From the NCBI GenBank assembly GCA_944323075.1, contig CALURC010000016.1, forward strand, positions 821,332 through 885,331: a stretch of DNA of 64,000 nucleotides, read 5' to 3'. A program made the translations under genes and the position numbers. This document shows, one piece after another, positions 8,419-19,537 of the stretch. How positions within the stretch are numbered: position 1 is the first letter of the stretch; each line of letters begins with the position of its first letter. This DNA comes from an uncultured Alistipes sp. Its GTDB lineage: Bacteria > Bacteroidota > Bacteroidia > Bacteroidales > Rikenellaceae. Under the pieces are notes generated by a model. It searched no databases, had not been told where the DNA came from, and saw only the letters and a program-made list of their open reading frames with translations.

Positions 8419-11277
8419 ATGTCTCAGGACCAATTCATCAATCGTCATCTCGGCACAGACGAATCTGCACTTACTGAGATGCTCTCCGTGATCGGAGTTT
8501 CCAGCGTCGATGAGCTGATGACACAAGTCATCCCCCACTCCATCCGAATAAAAAAGATACCGGATCTCCCCGAAACAGGAATGAGCGAAGCTGAGTTCGC
8601 CCAACACATCCGACAGATTGCCGACAAAAACAAAATATTCAGAAGTTTGATCGGTATGGGTTACTACCGGACGGCTGTCCCTGCTGTAATTATCCGCAAC
8701 GTTCTCGAAAACCCTTCGTGGTACACCTCATATACCCCTTACCAGGCTGAAATCTCACAAGGTCGCATGGAAGCATTACTTACTTTCCAAACTGCAATGG
8801 CAGAACTGACTGGAATGGAGGTGTGTAACTGCTCGTTGCTCGACGAAGCTACCGCCACGGCCGAAGCCATGTTGATGATGCACTCGTTGCGTCCACACGA
8901 CACACAATACGAAAAACGCAACATCCTGTTCGTCGATGAAAACATCTTTCCGCAGACACTCGATCTACTGCTTACCCGAAGCGAACCGAAAGGGATTGAA
9001 ATCGTATGCGACAACTTCGAAACCTATGAATTTTCAGGACGAGAATTCGGAGCTATCGTACAATTCCCTGCTGCCAACGGGGCGCTCCGCGATTACGACG
9101 ATTTTGCCGCAGCCGCCCACAGCCGCTCTGTACTTGTCACAGCAGTCGTCGATCCTTTGAGTCTGGCACTACTAAAAGAGCCGGGCGCGTGGGGTGCGGA
9201 CATCGCCGTAGGATCGACCCAACGATTCGGCACCCCGTTAGGATTCGGAGGCCCACACGCAGCATTTCTCGCTACACGGGAAAAGTTCAAACGCAACATG
9301 CCGGGTCGTATCATCGGCGTATCGATCGACCGTCTCGGAAACCGGGCATTACGGATGGCTTTACAAACAAGGGAACAACACATCAAACGAGAAAGAGCGA
9401 CCTCGAATATATGCACGGCGCAAGCGCTGCCTGCTGTCATGGTTGCATTCTACACACAATACCATGGAGCAGAAGGACTTCGACGAATTGCCATACATGC
9501 ACACAGCCATGCTGTCGCAACATCAGAGGCTCTCAAGAAGTTAGGCTTTAAAACAACTGGGACTCTCTTTTTCGACACAATCGAAATTGAAGCGGACACC
9601 GAAAAAGTCAGGGCTTTAGCTCTCGAGCAACAACTGAACTTCTGCTACCCCGACCAAAATCACATAAGGATCTCCTTCGACGAGCTCTCAAATCTCAAGG
9701 AAACAAACGATATCATAGCCGTATTCGCCAAAGCTATCGGGAAAAAAACGGTTACGTTGAAAAAAATCGAAGAAACGGTCGCCTATCCGAAAAATTTAAT
9801 CCGGACAACTCCTTTCCTGACCGATCCCGTCTTCCGTAAATACCACAGCGAGACCGCACTAATGCGTTATATCAAAGAGTTGGAACGCCGCGATCTGTCG
9901 CTGACACAAAGTATGATTCCACTCGGATCGTGTACGATGAAGCTCAACTCTGCCGTTACAATGATGACGTTGAGCCTGGCCGGATTCACTGAAATCCACC
10001 CTTTCGCCCCCGTCGATCAACGCGACGGTTATACGGAATTGATCGACCGGCTCTCCCACGATTTGGCTGCAATCACCGGATTTGACTCCGTCTCACTACA
10101 ACCCAACTCAGGAGCCAACGGTGAGTACTCGGGACTGATGGTCATACGAGCCTATTATCAAAACAAAGGACAGGGATACCGCAATGTCATTCTAATCCCA
10201 GCGTCGGCTCACGGAACCAATCCGGCTTCGGCAGTCATGGCCGGAATGCGAGTTATAACGGTTGCCTGCGATGACTCAGGGGACATCGATATGGAAGATT
10301 TAAAGTTACGGGCCGAACAATATGCCGACGAATTGTGTTGCCTGATGATTACCTATCCTTCTACTCACGGCGTTTTCGAGAGCCGCATTCGTGACATGAT
10401 AGAAATCATCCACGACAACGGAGGACAGGTCTATATGGACGGTGCAAATATGAATGCCCAAGTCGGATTGACCCAGCCCGGATACATCGGAGCCGACATC
10501 TGCCACCTGAATCTGCACAAAACATTCGCCATGCCACACGGTGGAGGAGGACCCGGTGTCGGGCCGATCTGCGCAGCAAAACATTTGGCAGAATTTTTAC
10601 CGGGACACGCCATTGTCGAAACCGGGGGAGAAAACGGCATTACGGCCGTAGCTGGAGCACCGTTCGGGAATGCCCTGCTCCTGCCAATCACTTATGGATA
10701 TATTTGCATGCTGGGTGCACAAGGATTGCGTAAAGCCTCCGAAATTGCTATCGTACATGCAAACTACATGGCAGCCGCACTTAAAGATGAGTTTTCCGTT
10801 CTCTATACCGGCGACACCGGCCGTGTCGGACACGAAATGATTCTCGACCTACGGCATTTCCGTAAAGAGTACGGCATAGAGTGTGCAGATATTGCACGCA
10901 GGTTGATGGATTACGGTTTCCACGCTCCAACACTCTCTTTCCCGGTACACGAAACGCTGATGATTGAACCGACAGAAAGCGAACCCAAAGAGGCCGTGGA
11001 CCATTTCATGGAGGCACTTGTCCAGATCAAACGCGAATGTGAAGCGATTCGTGACGGAGCAATAGACAAGGAAGACAATCCCGTAAAAATGGCTCCTCAT
11101 ACGGCCGAAGAGTGCTGCTCGGACGATTGGGCACACCCTTATTCTCGCCAAACCGCAGCATTTCCGCTAAAATGGACCGCCGAAAACAAGTTTTTCCCGT
11201 ACGTCAGCCGGATCGACAACGGATATGGCGACCGCCACTTCTGCTGCGTTTGGCCCAACACGGATACCAATAAATAG
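8419..11277 (+). CDS. gcvP: Glycine dehydrogenase (decarboxylating), P-protein
   Basis: A single-chain P-protein of 952 residues, homologous to the fused alpha and beta halves. It is the PLP enzyme of the glycine cleavage system: it decarboxylates glycine and passes the aminomethyl group to lipoyl H-protein. The PLP-binding lysine is in NLHKTFAMPHGGGGPG (K701). The usual IPLGSCTMKLN block is present near residue 500, followed by the conserved SAHGTNPASA. The start at 8419 (MSQDQF) is preferred because the frame upstream runs through the promoter. T-, H- and L-proteins are not in the window, which is common in this phylum. The SlyD-like gene follows after 29 bases. Confidence 0.96.
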   Translation: MSQDQFINRHLGTDESALTEMLSVIGVSSVDELMTQVIPHSIRIKKIPDLPETGMSEAEFAQHIRQIADKNKIFRSLIGMGYYRTAVPAVIIRNVLENPSWYTSYTPYQAEISQGRMEALLTFQTAMAELTGMEVCNCSLLDEATATAEAMLMMHSLRPHDTQYEKRNILFVDENIFPQTLDLLLTRSEPKGIEIVCDNFETYEFSGREFGAIVQFPAANGALRDYDDFAAAAHSRSVLVTAVVDPLSLALLKEPGAWGADIAVGSTQRFGTPLGFGGPHAAFLATREKFKRNMPGRIIGVSIDRLGNRALRMALQTREQHIKRERATSNICTAQALPAVMVAFYTQYHGAEGLRRIAIHAHSHAVATSEALKKLGFKTTGTLFFDTIEIEADTEKVRALALEQQLNFCYPDQNHIRISFDELSNLKETNDIIAVFAKAIGKKTVTLKKIEETVAYPKNLIRTTPFLTDPVFRKYHSETALMRYIKELERRDLSLTQSMIPLGSCTMKLNSAVTMMTLSLAGFTEIHPFAPVDQRDGYTELIDRLSHDLAAITGFDSVSLQPNSGANGEYSGLMVIRAYYQNKGQGYRNVILIPASAHGTNPASAVMAGMRVITVACDDSGDIDMEDLKLRAEQYADELCCLMITYPSTHGVFESRIRDMIEIIHDNGGQVYMDGANMNAQVGLTQPGYIGADICHLNLHKTFAMPHGGGGPGVGPICAAKHLAEFLPGHAIVETGGENGITAVAGAPFGNALLLPITYGYICMLGAQGLRKASEIAIVHANYMAAALKDEFSVLYTGDTGRVGHEMILDLRHFRKEYGIECADIARRLMDYGFHAPTLSFPVHETLMIEPTESEPKEAVDHFMEALVQIKRECEAIRDGAIDKEDNPVKMAPHTAEECCSDDWAHPYSRQTAAFPLKWTAENKFFPYVSRIDNGYGDRHFCCVWPNTDTNK

Positions 11278-11306
11278 AAAAACATTTTACTCAATAAAAC
11301 GACATC

Positions 11307-11855
11307 ATGAAAATTGAAGAAAAAAAATTTGTAGGTCTTAGCTATGAGCTGAAAGTCGACGGATCGATCGTCGAGACCGTACCCGCTGAACGTCCGCTCC
11401 AATTCGTATTCGGAAGCGGTTTTTTGCTACCGGCATTCGAAGCACACCTTGCCGGACTCCAACCTGGCGATCCGTTTGCATTCCGGCTCGAAGCTGCAGA
11501 AGCGTATGGAGAGATAATGCCTGAAGCGGTTATCGATCTTCCGAAAGAGGTATTTATGATTGACGGAAAGATAGAAGACGGTATGCTTGAAGTCGGTAAT
11601 CAACTTCCCATGAGCGACAATCAGGGCAACCGTATGGTCGGAACAGTTAAAGCCGTAGGAGACCAGAGCGTTACAATGGACTTTAACCATCCGATGGCTG
11701 GTAAGGCACTCGAATTCAAGGGAACTATTGTTGAAGTACGGGATGCCCGTCCGGAAGACATGATGATGGGACACACGGGCGGTTGCGATTGCGGATGTAA
11801 CGGAAATTGTGACGACGGATGTGGCCACGATCACTCCGGTTGCGGTTGTCACTAA
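11307..11855 (+). CDS. SlyD-like FKBP-type peptidyl-prolyl isomerase with metal-binding tail
   Basis: A 182-residue cytoplasmic protein. Residues 1-150 form an FKBP domain with an inserted IF chaperone domain, as in SlyD: GSGFLLPAFEAHL, the LxxGDPFAF strand and AEAYGE. The last 30 residues are rich in Cys, His, Asp and Gly (7 Cys and several His, ending GCGCH). In SlyD such a tail binds Ni2+ and other transition metals for hydrogenase or metalloenzyme maturation. It starts 29 bases after gcvP and probably shares its transcript. Both end at the perfect hairpin at 11885. The fold call is secure; the client metalloenzyme is unknown. Confidence 0.9.
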   Translation: MKIEEKKFVGLSYELKVDGSIVETVPAERPLQFVFGSGFLLPAFEAHLAGLQPGDPFAFRLEAAEAYGEIMPEAVIDLPKEVFMIDGKIEDGMLEVGNQLPMSDNQGNRMVGTVKAVGDQSVTMDFNHPMAGKALEFKGTIVEVRDARPEDMMMGHTGGCDCGCNGNCDDGCGHDHSGCGCH

Positions 11856-11884
11856 ACAACACCACTCCGCAACATAACAAAAAT

Positions 11885-11912
11885 AGCGGGTTGCTCGAAT
11901 GAGCAACCCGCT
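11885..11912. terminator. Bidirectional terminator between the SlyD-like gene and eno
   Basis: A perfect 12-bp stem AGCGGGTTGCTC/GAGCAACCCGCT with a GAAT tetraloop. T-rich sequence follows on the right and an A-run precedes on the left, so it can serve both converging genes. Confidence 0.9.
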
Positions 11913-11946
11913 TATTTTATAATAGAACAGTAAATCGTCCTTTCGA

Positions 11947-13272
<1,326 letters not shown>

Positions 13273-13377
13273 TTATAATCAGTTTGTTTTATTGTTTCCT
13301 TATTTTTCATTCAGCGTCCGAAAGCTCTCTTCAATCATTGCCTCCGGCACGAAAAAAGGGTGTCCCAAAAAACGCCA

Positions 13378-13408
13378 CAAAGATAGTGCATTGCATCGGA
13401 TTAAACAA
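13378..13408 (-). promoter_or_regulatory. Promoter of eno
   Basis: On the minus strand TTG (13406-13408), a 20-base spacer and TATCTTTG (13378-13385). The leader to the ATG would be about 120 nt, long for a housekeeping gene. Confidence 0.65.
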
Positions 13409-13480
13409 GTTCTGCAACACGTGATCCTGTTAAATTTCCCTTTCAATTCGTATCATTTTCACTGAGATGCACTGTCTGTG

Positions 13481-13501
13481 AAAAAATTCGGTCTCAGACC
13501 G
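13481..13501 (-). terminator. Possible terminator of the beta-helix gene
   Basis: Read on the minus strand, a short CGGTC-TGA-GACCG hairpin is followed by AATTTTTT. The stem is only 5 bp and lies about 130 bases past the stop, so the call is weak. Confidence 0.4.
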
Positions 13502-13627
13502 TCCGGGCTTTTACATGGGACTCTCCCTATAAAACACCCTTCGGGAATACGAATAAAATAAAGATGCAGATTACCCAATTATCTTCATTCTATATAACCG
13601 CTAATACAAAAGAATATTGCATACAAT

Positions 13628-15553
13628 CTACCAAATTTTAATTTTTCCACCCATCCGGTTCCATTCGACAAAAGGTCCGGGCATAACTAGACCTTCGGAT
13701 CGCTTTTGCCCGAAATAATCGGTATCGAAAACGACTGACGAACCGTCGGGATTCTCATATCCGGTTTTTGCCAATATCGTCTTTCCCAAATCATCACCTC
13801 TTACTACACCCGAACCCGATGTCGGGATCACCACACCCGGCAATACGATGAAAACGCCATCGGCAGTTTCTTCAATCTTCATCACATCATCCGGCCGTTG
13901 CTGCACTACACCCAGCGTATCGGCAGGGAAAGGCTGTGCCGGCGCAAAATAGACATTTCCTTCGGCCGTTACCGGATAACCTGCCTTCGCATACTCTGCG
14001 AGACCATAGGTTCCCGTTATTTTTTCCCCATCGGCCAAGCGAGACGGTAAAAACACATTATTATAGAATCGATCATCACCGCCTATAATGATCGAGATAC
14101 CGGCAACCTCTGTCGAATGGGGCAAATGATAGGGTGTATAACGGCTATGCTCGGGCTGAAACCGAATTTTTCCAAGAAACAGGTTGTGTACGAATGCACC
14201 TCCGTCCGACATGTCCCATAAGTTGAATGGAGAACCGAAGATATTGTTATCCACAATGTATGGACCGTGATTCACCTCCATATAGAGGTCCTCCACTACA
14301 TTGTCGTAAAACAAATTACCGGTAATTCGTGTTCCTTGCGTCATCCAATCGAGGAACAACCCCTTCTCGGTATGATGAATCCGATTGCCTTGAATCAATA
14401 CGTCAATGGCCCCGTGAAACTTGATTCCTCCCAATTCAGGTCCTCTCAACTGTTTGTTCGAAGCGATATTATAGATGTGATTACCAATAATCCTGCTGAA
14501 TGCCGCCCCCATACTGCCACAGATTCCACTCTGTCCGCAATCATAAATCGTATTGTTCCTTACCACATGCGACCCGATATGTTCTCTGTTCCATCCGTTT
14601 CTCAGCGTTTTAAATATGACCTCGATATAGTGCAACGAACCATCGAAGACAGGATTTGCTGACCACACATTGTGTCCGGTCGAGCGTTCTTTACCCAATG
14701 TAATGCCCGCACATTTGGAATCATGAATGATATTATTCTCGATAATCCAACCTTTGTTCCAGTTCGTTGCGATCATTCCGATCTGTTCAGCCGTAGGAGC
14801 CGGCCATTGCGTAGCGGTCTGACTGAACCGAAACCCACTGATCGTAATATAGTCTACCCCGGGATTCGACGGATAAAAGCAGGTGCGACGTACGGAAATC
14901 TCTACCAACTCTCGATTGGGATTCTCCTGTTGGAAATTAGCCCAAAGAGTCGTCGACTGTTCATCGCTTTCGCAATACCATGCATAAAGGGTACGATCGG
15001 GATCGACCAAGGTCGAGTCGGAAACCGGATGAATCACTTGCTCCAAAGAGGACTGTTCACACAAAGCCATCCCATTCAAGAAAACCTCTCCGGTATGTCT
15101 CGGCCAACCGGGATTTACATACCAATCCCCCTCTAACACCGTTTTGTACGGATTGTAATCCCCGAAAAAAGAGTTTGGGATCACAGCTTTCCACACTCCT
15201 TTCGTTTCGGTCTTCACCCACTTTCCCGGAACAATTTCCGATCCTTTAATTTCCACTCGTTCACCTTCTGCCGCACGATAGACAATTCGCGACGTTTCGT
15301 CCTCTCCTCCTTGAGCCGGATTGATCCACTCCCGATAAATACCTTCATGAACAGTCACCGTATCACCCGGGCGCGCAATCTGTGCAGCATGTGAAACTGT
15401 AAGGAACGGATCAGAAAATGTTCCTTCTGCAGAATCATCTCCTCTGGTTGAGACATGGTACTCTTTCGCCTGAATAAATGACATCGGAAAAACGACAAGA
15501 CTCAATGCGACAAAAACGACACGAACAACAACTCTATTAAAATGAATATTCAT
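13628..15553 (-). CDS. Secreted right-handed beta-helix protein, probable glycan-active enzyme
   Basis: A 641-residue protein with a signal peptide cleaved about residue 29 (FIQA, then KEYHVS). The opening segment has the DUF1565/pectate-lyase-like pattern: YHVSTRGDDSAEGTFSDPF, then ARPGDTVTVHEGIYRE. From about residue 240 to 500 it carries repeated beta-helix coils rich in N-N-x-I/H (IIENNIIHDS, VVRNNTIYDCG, IIGNHIYN, ITGNLFYDN, IVDNNIF). Such proteins include polysaccharide lyases and GH families with a beta-helix; the layout recalls GH141-type enzymes, but I cannot confirm this. It has no SusC/SusD partners nearby and is an isolated gene with a possible -7 box at 15647-15654. Confidence 0.8.
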   Translation of the reverse strand: MNIHFNRVVVRVVFVALSLVVFPMSFIQAKEYHVSTRGDDSAEGTFSDPFLTVSHAAQIARPGDTVTVHEGIYREWINPAQGGEDETSRIVYRAAEGERVEIKGSEIVPGKWVKTETKGVWKAVIPNSFFGDYNPYKTVLEGDWYVNPGWPRHTGEVFLNGMALCEQSSLEQVIHPVSDSTLVDPDRTLYAWYCESDEQSTTLWANFQQENPNRELVEISVRRTCFYPSNPGVDYITISGFRFSQTATQWPAPTAEQIGMIATNWNKGWIIENNIIHDSKCAGITLGKERSTGHNVWSANPVFDGSLHYIEVIFKTLRNGWNREHIGSHVVRNNTIYDCGQSGICGSMGAAFSRIIGNHIYNIASNKQLRGPELGGIKFHGAIDVLIQGNRIHHTEKGLFLDWMTQGTRITGNLFYDNVVEDLYMEVNHGPYIVDNNIFGSPFNLWDMSDGGAFVHNLFLGKIRFQPEHSRYTPYHLPHSTEVAGISIIIGGDDRFYNNVFLPSRLADGEKITGTYGLAEYAKAGYPVTAEGNVYFAPAQPFPADTLGVVQQRPDDVMKIEETADGVFIVLPGVVIPTSGSGVVRGDDLGKTILAKTGYENPDGSSVVFDTDYFGQKRSEGLVMPGPFVEWNRMGGKIKIW

Positions 15554-15850
15554 AAGCAGATTTTATCGTACAACTACTAGGTACTGTTAAATTCACAGAT
15601 ATCTTTTTCTGTTTACCTTTATCTTTCCAACAAAGCAACTTGCCAATAAAGATACTGTTTTATTCAATAAAAACACATCTATTATGTAAAATAAACACAA
15701 AATATTCTACGAAATGTTTAGATTAGTTTATATGTTATACACATTACTTTACCACATGCCTCTCTGATCGTTTAAACATTATCTTGAACCGGACAATTTG
15801 CTCTGTTTTAACAAAAAAATCGTTTCTGCGGCAACACCTTCATTTCAAAA
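15554..15850. other. AT-rich intergenic region upstream of the beta-helix gene
   Basis: About 300 bases of AT-rich sequence. A minus-strand TATCTTTA (15647-15654) may be the -7 box of the beta-helix gene, about 95 bases upstream of its ATG, but there is no clear -33 element. No gene or repeat was recognised. Confidence 0.45.
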
Positions 15851-15891
15851 AAGCGAGAGGGTACATCCTCATAGGATGTACCCTCTCGCTT
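15851..15891 (-). terminator. Terminator of the ribosomal protein superoperon
   Basis: A perfect 19-bp stem starting AAGCGAGAGGG with a 3-base loop (15870-15872), followed on the minus strand by a T-run. It sits 19 bases past the rplQ stop and is the only strong terminator seen between rpsL and this point. Confidence 0.92.
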
Positions 15892-15909
15892 AAACCAGAT
15901 ATAAAAAGC

Positions 15910-16500
15910 CTAAGCCTCTTTTTCAGCTTCAGCACTCTTCTCTTCAGCAACCTCTTCCTTTGGTGCCTCATCGGCAGACTTGGCTGCAGCTTTTTTAGCA
16001 GGAGCCTTTTTAGCTGCTGGCTTTTCTGCTTCAGCTTCAGCAACCGGAGCTGCATCAGCAGCAGGAGCCGCTTTTTTAGCGCCAGAACGGCTACGACGAG
16101 TCTTCGGTTTTTCAGCAACCTTAACCTCTTTCGTATAGGTTTCATTGAAATCAACCAACTCGATGAAACAAGTTTCAGCGGCATCACCCAAACGGAAACC
16201 TGTTTTCAAGATACGGCAATATCCACCCGGACGATCAGCAATCTTCGGAGCTACCTCACGGAAAAGTTCAGCAACAGCCTTTTTATCTTTCAGATAACTG
16301 AATACCACACGACGGGAATGAGTCGTATCCTGTTTGGATTTGGTAATCAAGGGCTCAACATACATTTTCAGAGCCTTAGCTTTGGCAACCGTCGTATTGA
16401 TCCGCTTGTGCATAATCAACGAATTTGCCAAGTTGGCCAGCAACGCTTTCCGATGAGCTGCCTGACGGCCAAGGTGATTAATTTTTCTGTTATGTCTCAT
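15910..16500 (-). CDS. rplQ: 50S ribosomal protein L17
   Basis: A 196-residue protein whose first ~120 residues are a standard L17 ([24 protein letters not shown]). The remaining ~75 residues are low-complexity Ala/Lys/Glu (repeated [10 protein letters not shown], then [10 protein letters not shown]). E. coli L17 has only about 127 residues; C-terminal tails like this are seen in Bacteroidota. It is the last gene of the superoperon, after rpoA. Confidence 0.96.
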   Translation of the reverse strand: MRHNRKINHLGRQAAHRKALLANLANSLIMHKRINTTVAKAKALKMYVEPLITKSKQDTTHSRRVVFSYLKDKKAVAELFREVAPKIADRPGGYCRILKTGFRLGDAAETCFIELVDFNETYTKEVKVAEKPKTRRSRSGAKKAAPAADAAPVAEAEAEKPAAKKAPAKKAAAKSADEAPKEEVAEEKSAEAEKEA

Positions 16501-16548
16501 AATTACGTAATCTTAATTTTTACACCGCTGTCTCAGCGGCCGACGTCG

Positions 16549-17541
16549 TTAATCCTTATCCAATTTATAGATCGACACATCCATTCCGAAGTGGAGATTC
16601 AGATTTGCCAACAAATCGTCCAACTCCGACAGAGATTTTTTACCGAAGTTTCTGAATTTCAACAAATCATTACGATTGAACCGCACCAAATCTCCGACTG
16701 TTTCGACCTCTGCCGCTTTCAAACAGTTCAGAGCCCGTACAGACAAATCCTGATCGGAGAGCTTGGTTTTCAACAGTTGACGCATGTGCAGAACATCTTC
16801 ATCAAACTCTTCGGTCGCATTGTTTTCCTCCAGATTCAACGTGATTTTCTCATCAGAGAAGAGCATAAAATGATGAATCAATATTTTAGCCGCCTCCTTG
16901 AGAGCTTCTTTCGGGTGGATAGATCCATCCGTCGTAATCTCGAGGTTCAGTTTTTCGTAGTCGGTCTTCTGTTCCACCCGGTAATTTTCCACCGTAAATT
17001 TCACATTCTTGATCGGCGTGTGGATCGAATCGATCGGGAGCAAGCCGAACTCTGCATCAGCAGGACGGTTCTCCTCTGCCGGCACATAACCACGACCTTT
17101 ACCGATGGTCAAATCCATCTGCATCTTAACGTCGTCGTTGAGTCGGCAAATCACCAATTCTGGATTCAACACTTTGAAATTGGTCAGAAAATTCGAAATA
17201 TAACCGGCAGTAAGCTCAGTTTGTCCGGCCACATTGACCGTAACTTTTTCACTGTCGACATTTTCGACGGTTTTAATGAAACGTACTTGCTTGAGATTCA
17301 AAATAATTTCAAGCATTCCTTCCATAACACCGGGGATAGCAGCAAATTCATGGTCTACGCCGGCCACTTTCACCGTAGTGATTGCATATCCTTCGAGCGA
17401 AGAAAGAAGAATACGGCGCAGTGCATTACCGATTGTCATACCGAATCCAGGTTCCAACGGACGGAATTCAAACCGTCCGAAGGAAGAAGTAGATTCGAGC
17501 ATTATTACCTTTTCAGGCTTTTGAAATGCTAATATTGCCAT
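16549..17541 (-). CDS. rpoA: RNA polymerase alpha subunit
   Basis: A 330-residue alpha subunit. The N-terminal dimerisation domain (about 15-230) has [23 protein letters not shown] linker leads to the C-terminal helix-hairpin-helix domain (about 250-320: [30 protein letters not shown]), which contacts UP elements and activators. It lies in the conserved alpha-operon order rpsM-rpsK-rpsD-rpoA-rplQ, 25 bases after rpsD. Confidence 0.97.
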   Translation of the reverse strand: MAILAFQKPEKVIMLESTSSFGRFEFRPLEPGFGMTIGNALRRILLSSLEGYAITTVKVAGVDHEFAAIPGVMEGMLEIILNLKQVRFIKTVENVDSEKVTVNVAGQTELTAGYISNFLTNFKVLNPELVICRLNDDVKMQMDLTIGKGRGYVPAEENRPADAEFGLLPIDSIHTPIKNVKFTVENYRVEQKTDYEKLNLEITTDGSIHPKEALKEAAKILIHHFMLFSDEKITLNLEENNATEEFDEDVLHMRQLLKTKLSDQDLSVRALNCLKAAEVETVGDLVRFNRNDLLKFRNFGKKSLSELDDLLANLNLHFGMDVSIYKLDKD

Positions 17542-17566
17542 AATTATTGCTCCTCAGTTTAGATTA

Positions 17567-18175
17567 CTACTTAGAGTACAACTCGACGATCAACTGTTCG
17601 TTGATGTTTTCAGGGATGTCAGCACGTTCAGGTTTTGAAATGAACTTGCCACACATTTGGCTGCCATCCCACTCTAACCAAGCGAAACGGCTGCGTCTAC
17701 CGCTACCCAAAGCGTCCTGAATCACCTCCAACGATTTTGATTTTTCGCGGACTCCAACAGTATCCCCTACTTTCAGAGAATACGACGGAATGTTTACAAC
17801 GTTTCCGTTTACCAAAATATGCCGATGAGAAACCAACTGACGGGCAGCTGCACGTGTAGGAGCAAGTCCCAAACGATATACGACATTATCCAAACGGCAC
17901 TCGAGCAATTTCAACAGGTTTTCACCCGTAATACCGCCCAAACGGGCAGCTGCTTCATAAGTTCTGGAGAACTGTTTTTCCTGTACTCCATAGATCGCTT
18001 TTGCTTTTTGTTTTTCGAGCAACTGCGTTCCATATTCGGAGACCTTCTTGCGTTTACGGGCAAGTCCGTGTTGTCCCGGAGGATAATTCTTCTTTTCGAA
18101 CGACTTATCCGTACCGAAAATTGCCTCACCAAATTTTCTGGCAATTTTTGTTTTTGGTCCTATATATCTTCCCAT
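17567..18175 (-). CDS. rpsD: 30S ribosomal protein S4
   Basis: A 202-residue primary 16S-binding protein. The S4 RNA-binding domain is at about 93-155 ([28 protein letters not shown]). The N-terminus has no zinc-binding cysteines. In many bacteria S4 is the translational repressor of the alpha operon. Here the 119-base gap in front of rpsD carries a nested hairpin (18226-18278) that could be its target. Confidence 0.97.
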   Translation of the reverse strand: MGRYIGPKTKIARKFGEAIFGTDKSFEKKNYPPGQHGLARKRKKVSEYGTQLLEKQKAKAIYGVQEKQFSRTYEAAARLGGITGENLLKLLECRLDNVVYRLGLAPTRAAARQLVSHRHILVNGNVVNIPSYSLKVGDTVGVREKSKSLEVIQDALGSGRRSRFAWLEWDGSQMCGKFISKPERADIPENINEQLIVELYSK

Positions 18176-18225
18176 TTTTAGAAATTTTTCTTAAATCTTA
18201 ACAGAATTCGCTTCTTCAAACCTTT

Positions 18226-18278
18226 GTCAAACCGACACTATTCGAACTATCATTCATTCGGATAACCATTGGTTCGAC
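18226..18278 (-). ncRNA. Candidate S4-binding leader structure before rpsD
   Basis: Read on the minus strand, GTCGAACC (18271-18278) pairs with GGTTTGAC (18226-18233) through 8 bp including one G-U. It encloses an inner hairpin CGAAT/GTTCG. It fills the widest gap of the alpha operon, directly before the gene for its usual autoregulator. I recall that an S4 leader motif has been described from Bacteroidia, but I could not compare it here. Confidence 0.45.
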
Positions 18279-18294
18279 GCATCACATATAATAA

Positions 18295-18684
18295 TTACAC
18301 GCGACGACGGTTGGGTGGACGACATCCGTTGTGAGGCAGTGGAGTAACATCGATGATTTCGAGCACTTCGATACCTGCACCATGGATCGTGCGGATCGCA
18401 GACTCGCGACCTGCTCCGGGACCTTTTACATATACTTTCACCTTACGGAGTCCCATATCGTATGCAACCTTGGCACAATCCGTAGCTGCGGTTTGGGCAG
18501 CATAGGGCGTGTTCTTTTTCGAACCTCTAAAGCCCATTTTTCCGGCAGAACTCCAACTGATCACTTCACCATTGGCATTGGTCAGCGTAATGATCACGTT
18601 ATTGAAAGTCGAGTGCACATGAGCCATCCCCTGTGCGTCAACTTTAACAACTTTCTTTTTAACTGTTCCTGTCTTTTTTGCCAT
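18295..18684 (-). CDS. rpsK: 30S ribosomal protein S11
   Basis: A 129-residue S11 of the platform of the small subunit. Conserved blocks are [14 protein letters not shown], the [11 protein letters not shown] turn and the C-terminal [16 protein letters not shown]. It lies 12 bases after rpsM. A 119-base structured gap separates it from rpsD. Confidence 0.97.
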   Translation of the reverse strand: MAKKTGTVKKKVVKVDAQGMAHVHSTFNNVIITLTNANGEVISWSSAGKMGFRGSKKNTPYAAQTAATDCAKVAYDMGLRKVKVYVKGPGAGRESAIRTIHGAGIEVLEIIDVTPLPHNGCRPPNRRRV

Positions 18685-18696
18685 AATTCCCTGATA

Positions 18697-19077
18697 TTAC
18701 TTAGTTGCTTTTTTCTTATTGGCTACGGTTTTCTTACGTCCTTTCCGGGTACGGGCGTTGTTTTTCGTACTTTGTCCGCGTACGGGGAGCCCAAGACGGT
18801 GACGAATGCCGCGATAGCAACCGATATCCATCAGACGTTTGATATTCAACTGAACGGTCGAACGGAGTTCACCTTCAACCTTGTAACCTTCGCTGGCGAT
18901 GATATTACGGATCGCTGCAACGTTCTCGTCGCTCCAATCCTTAACCTTCAGATCGTAACTGATCTGAGCCTTATCCAGAATTGCGCGAGCGGTACTTCTT
19001 CCGATACCGTAGATATAGGTCAAACCTATCTCGCCTCTTTTATTTTTGGGTAAATCTACACCGACAATACGTGCCAT
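18697..19077 (-). CDS. rpsM: 30S ribosomal protein S13
   Basis: A 126-residue S13 from the head of the small subunit; it contacts the large subunit and P-site tRNA. It starts [26 protein letters not shown] and ends with the basic [24 protein letters not shown] tail that reaches the tRNA. It follows rpmJ closely. Confidence 0.97.
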   Translation of the reverse strand: MARIVGVDLPKNKRGEIGLTYIYGIGRSTARAILDKAQISYDLKVKDWSDENVAAIRNIIASEGYKVEGELRSTVQLNIKRLMDIGCYRGIRHRLGLPVRGQSTKNNARTRKGRKKTVANKKKATK

Positions 19078-19103
19078 AAATATAATTACGTTTAAATTTT
19101 CAA

Positions 19104-19220
19104 TTAACCTTGGCGCATTTTCAATTTAGGATTCTTTTTGCAGATCACATACAGCCGTCCTTTGCGTTTTACGATCTTGCAATCCTCGCTTCTTTTCTTG
19201 ATGGATGTTCTAACTTTCAT
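19104..19220 (-). CDS. rpmJ: 50S ribosomal protein L36 (short, 38 residues)
   Basis: A 38-residue gene: [20 protein letters not shown], then [18 protein letters not shown]. It has the classic L36 framework, but only two of the four zinc ligands of the Cys-form remain: Cys14 and Cys27. The first Cys is replaced by Ser and the final His by Leu, so zinc binding is probably lost. It lies between infA and rpsM, its normal place. Confidence 0.93.
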   Translation of the reverse strand: MKVRTSIKKRSEDCKIVKRKGRLYVICKKNPKLKMRQG

Positions 19221-19312
19221 TTTTCAGACATCTTAATTGTTTGTATGTAACAAATCACGATACATTTTTCCGGCATCACGCCTTTAAAACGGAATCTTTG
19301 TGGAGGGTCTCA

Positions 19313-19531
19313 CTACTTATAACGGAACGATATCCGTCCCTTTGTCAAATCGTAGGGCGACATTTCCACTTTCACTTTGTCTCCCGGCAAGATCTTGATG
19401 TAATGCATCCGCATCTTTCCGGAGATGTGGGCGGTAATCACGTGACCGTTATCCAATTCGACGCGAAACATCGCATTCGACAACGCCTCGATAATCGTAC
19501 CGTCCTTTTCGATAGCAGCCTGTTTTGCCAT
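19313..19531 (-). CDS. infA: Translation initiation factor IF-1
   Basis: A 72-residue single S1/OB-fold factor that binds the 30S A site ([26 protein letters not shown], then [13 protein letters not shown]). It is full length for the family. It lies 6 bases after map in the order secY-map-infA-rpmJ. Confidence 0.97.
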   Translation of the reverse strand: MAKQAAIEKDGTIIEALSNAMFRVELDNGHVITAHISGKMRMHYIKILPGDKVKVEMSPYDLTKGRISFRYK

Positions 19532-19537
19532 AAATGC

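Noticed and set aside
15784-17532. 582-codon open frame on the plus strand
   Set aside because: It lies antisense to rplQ and rpoA, crosses their gap and the operon terminator, and its translation has no recognisable domain. It is a by-product of codon use on the other strand.
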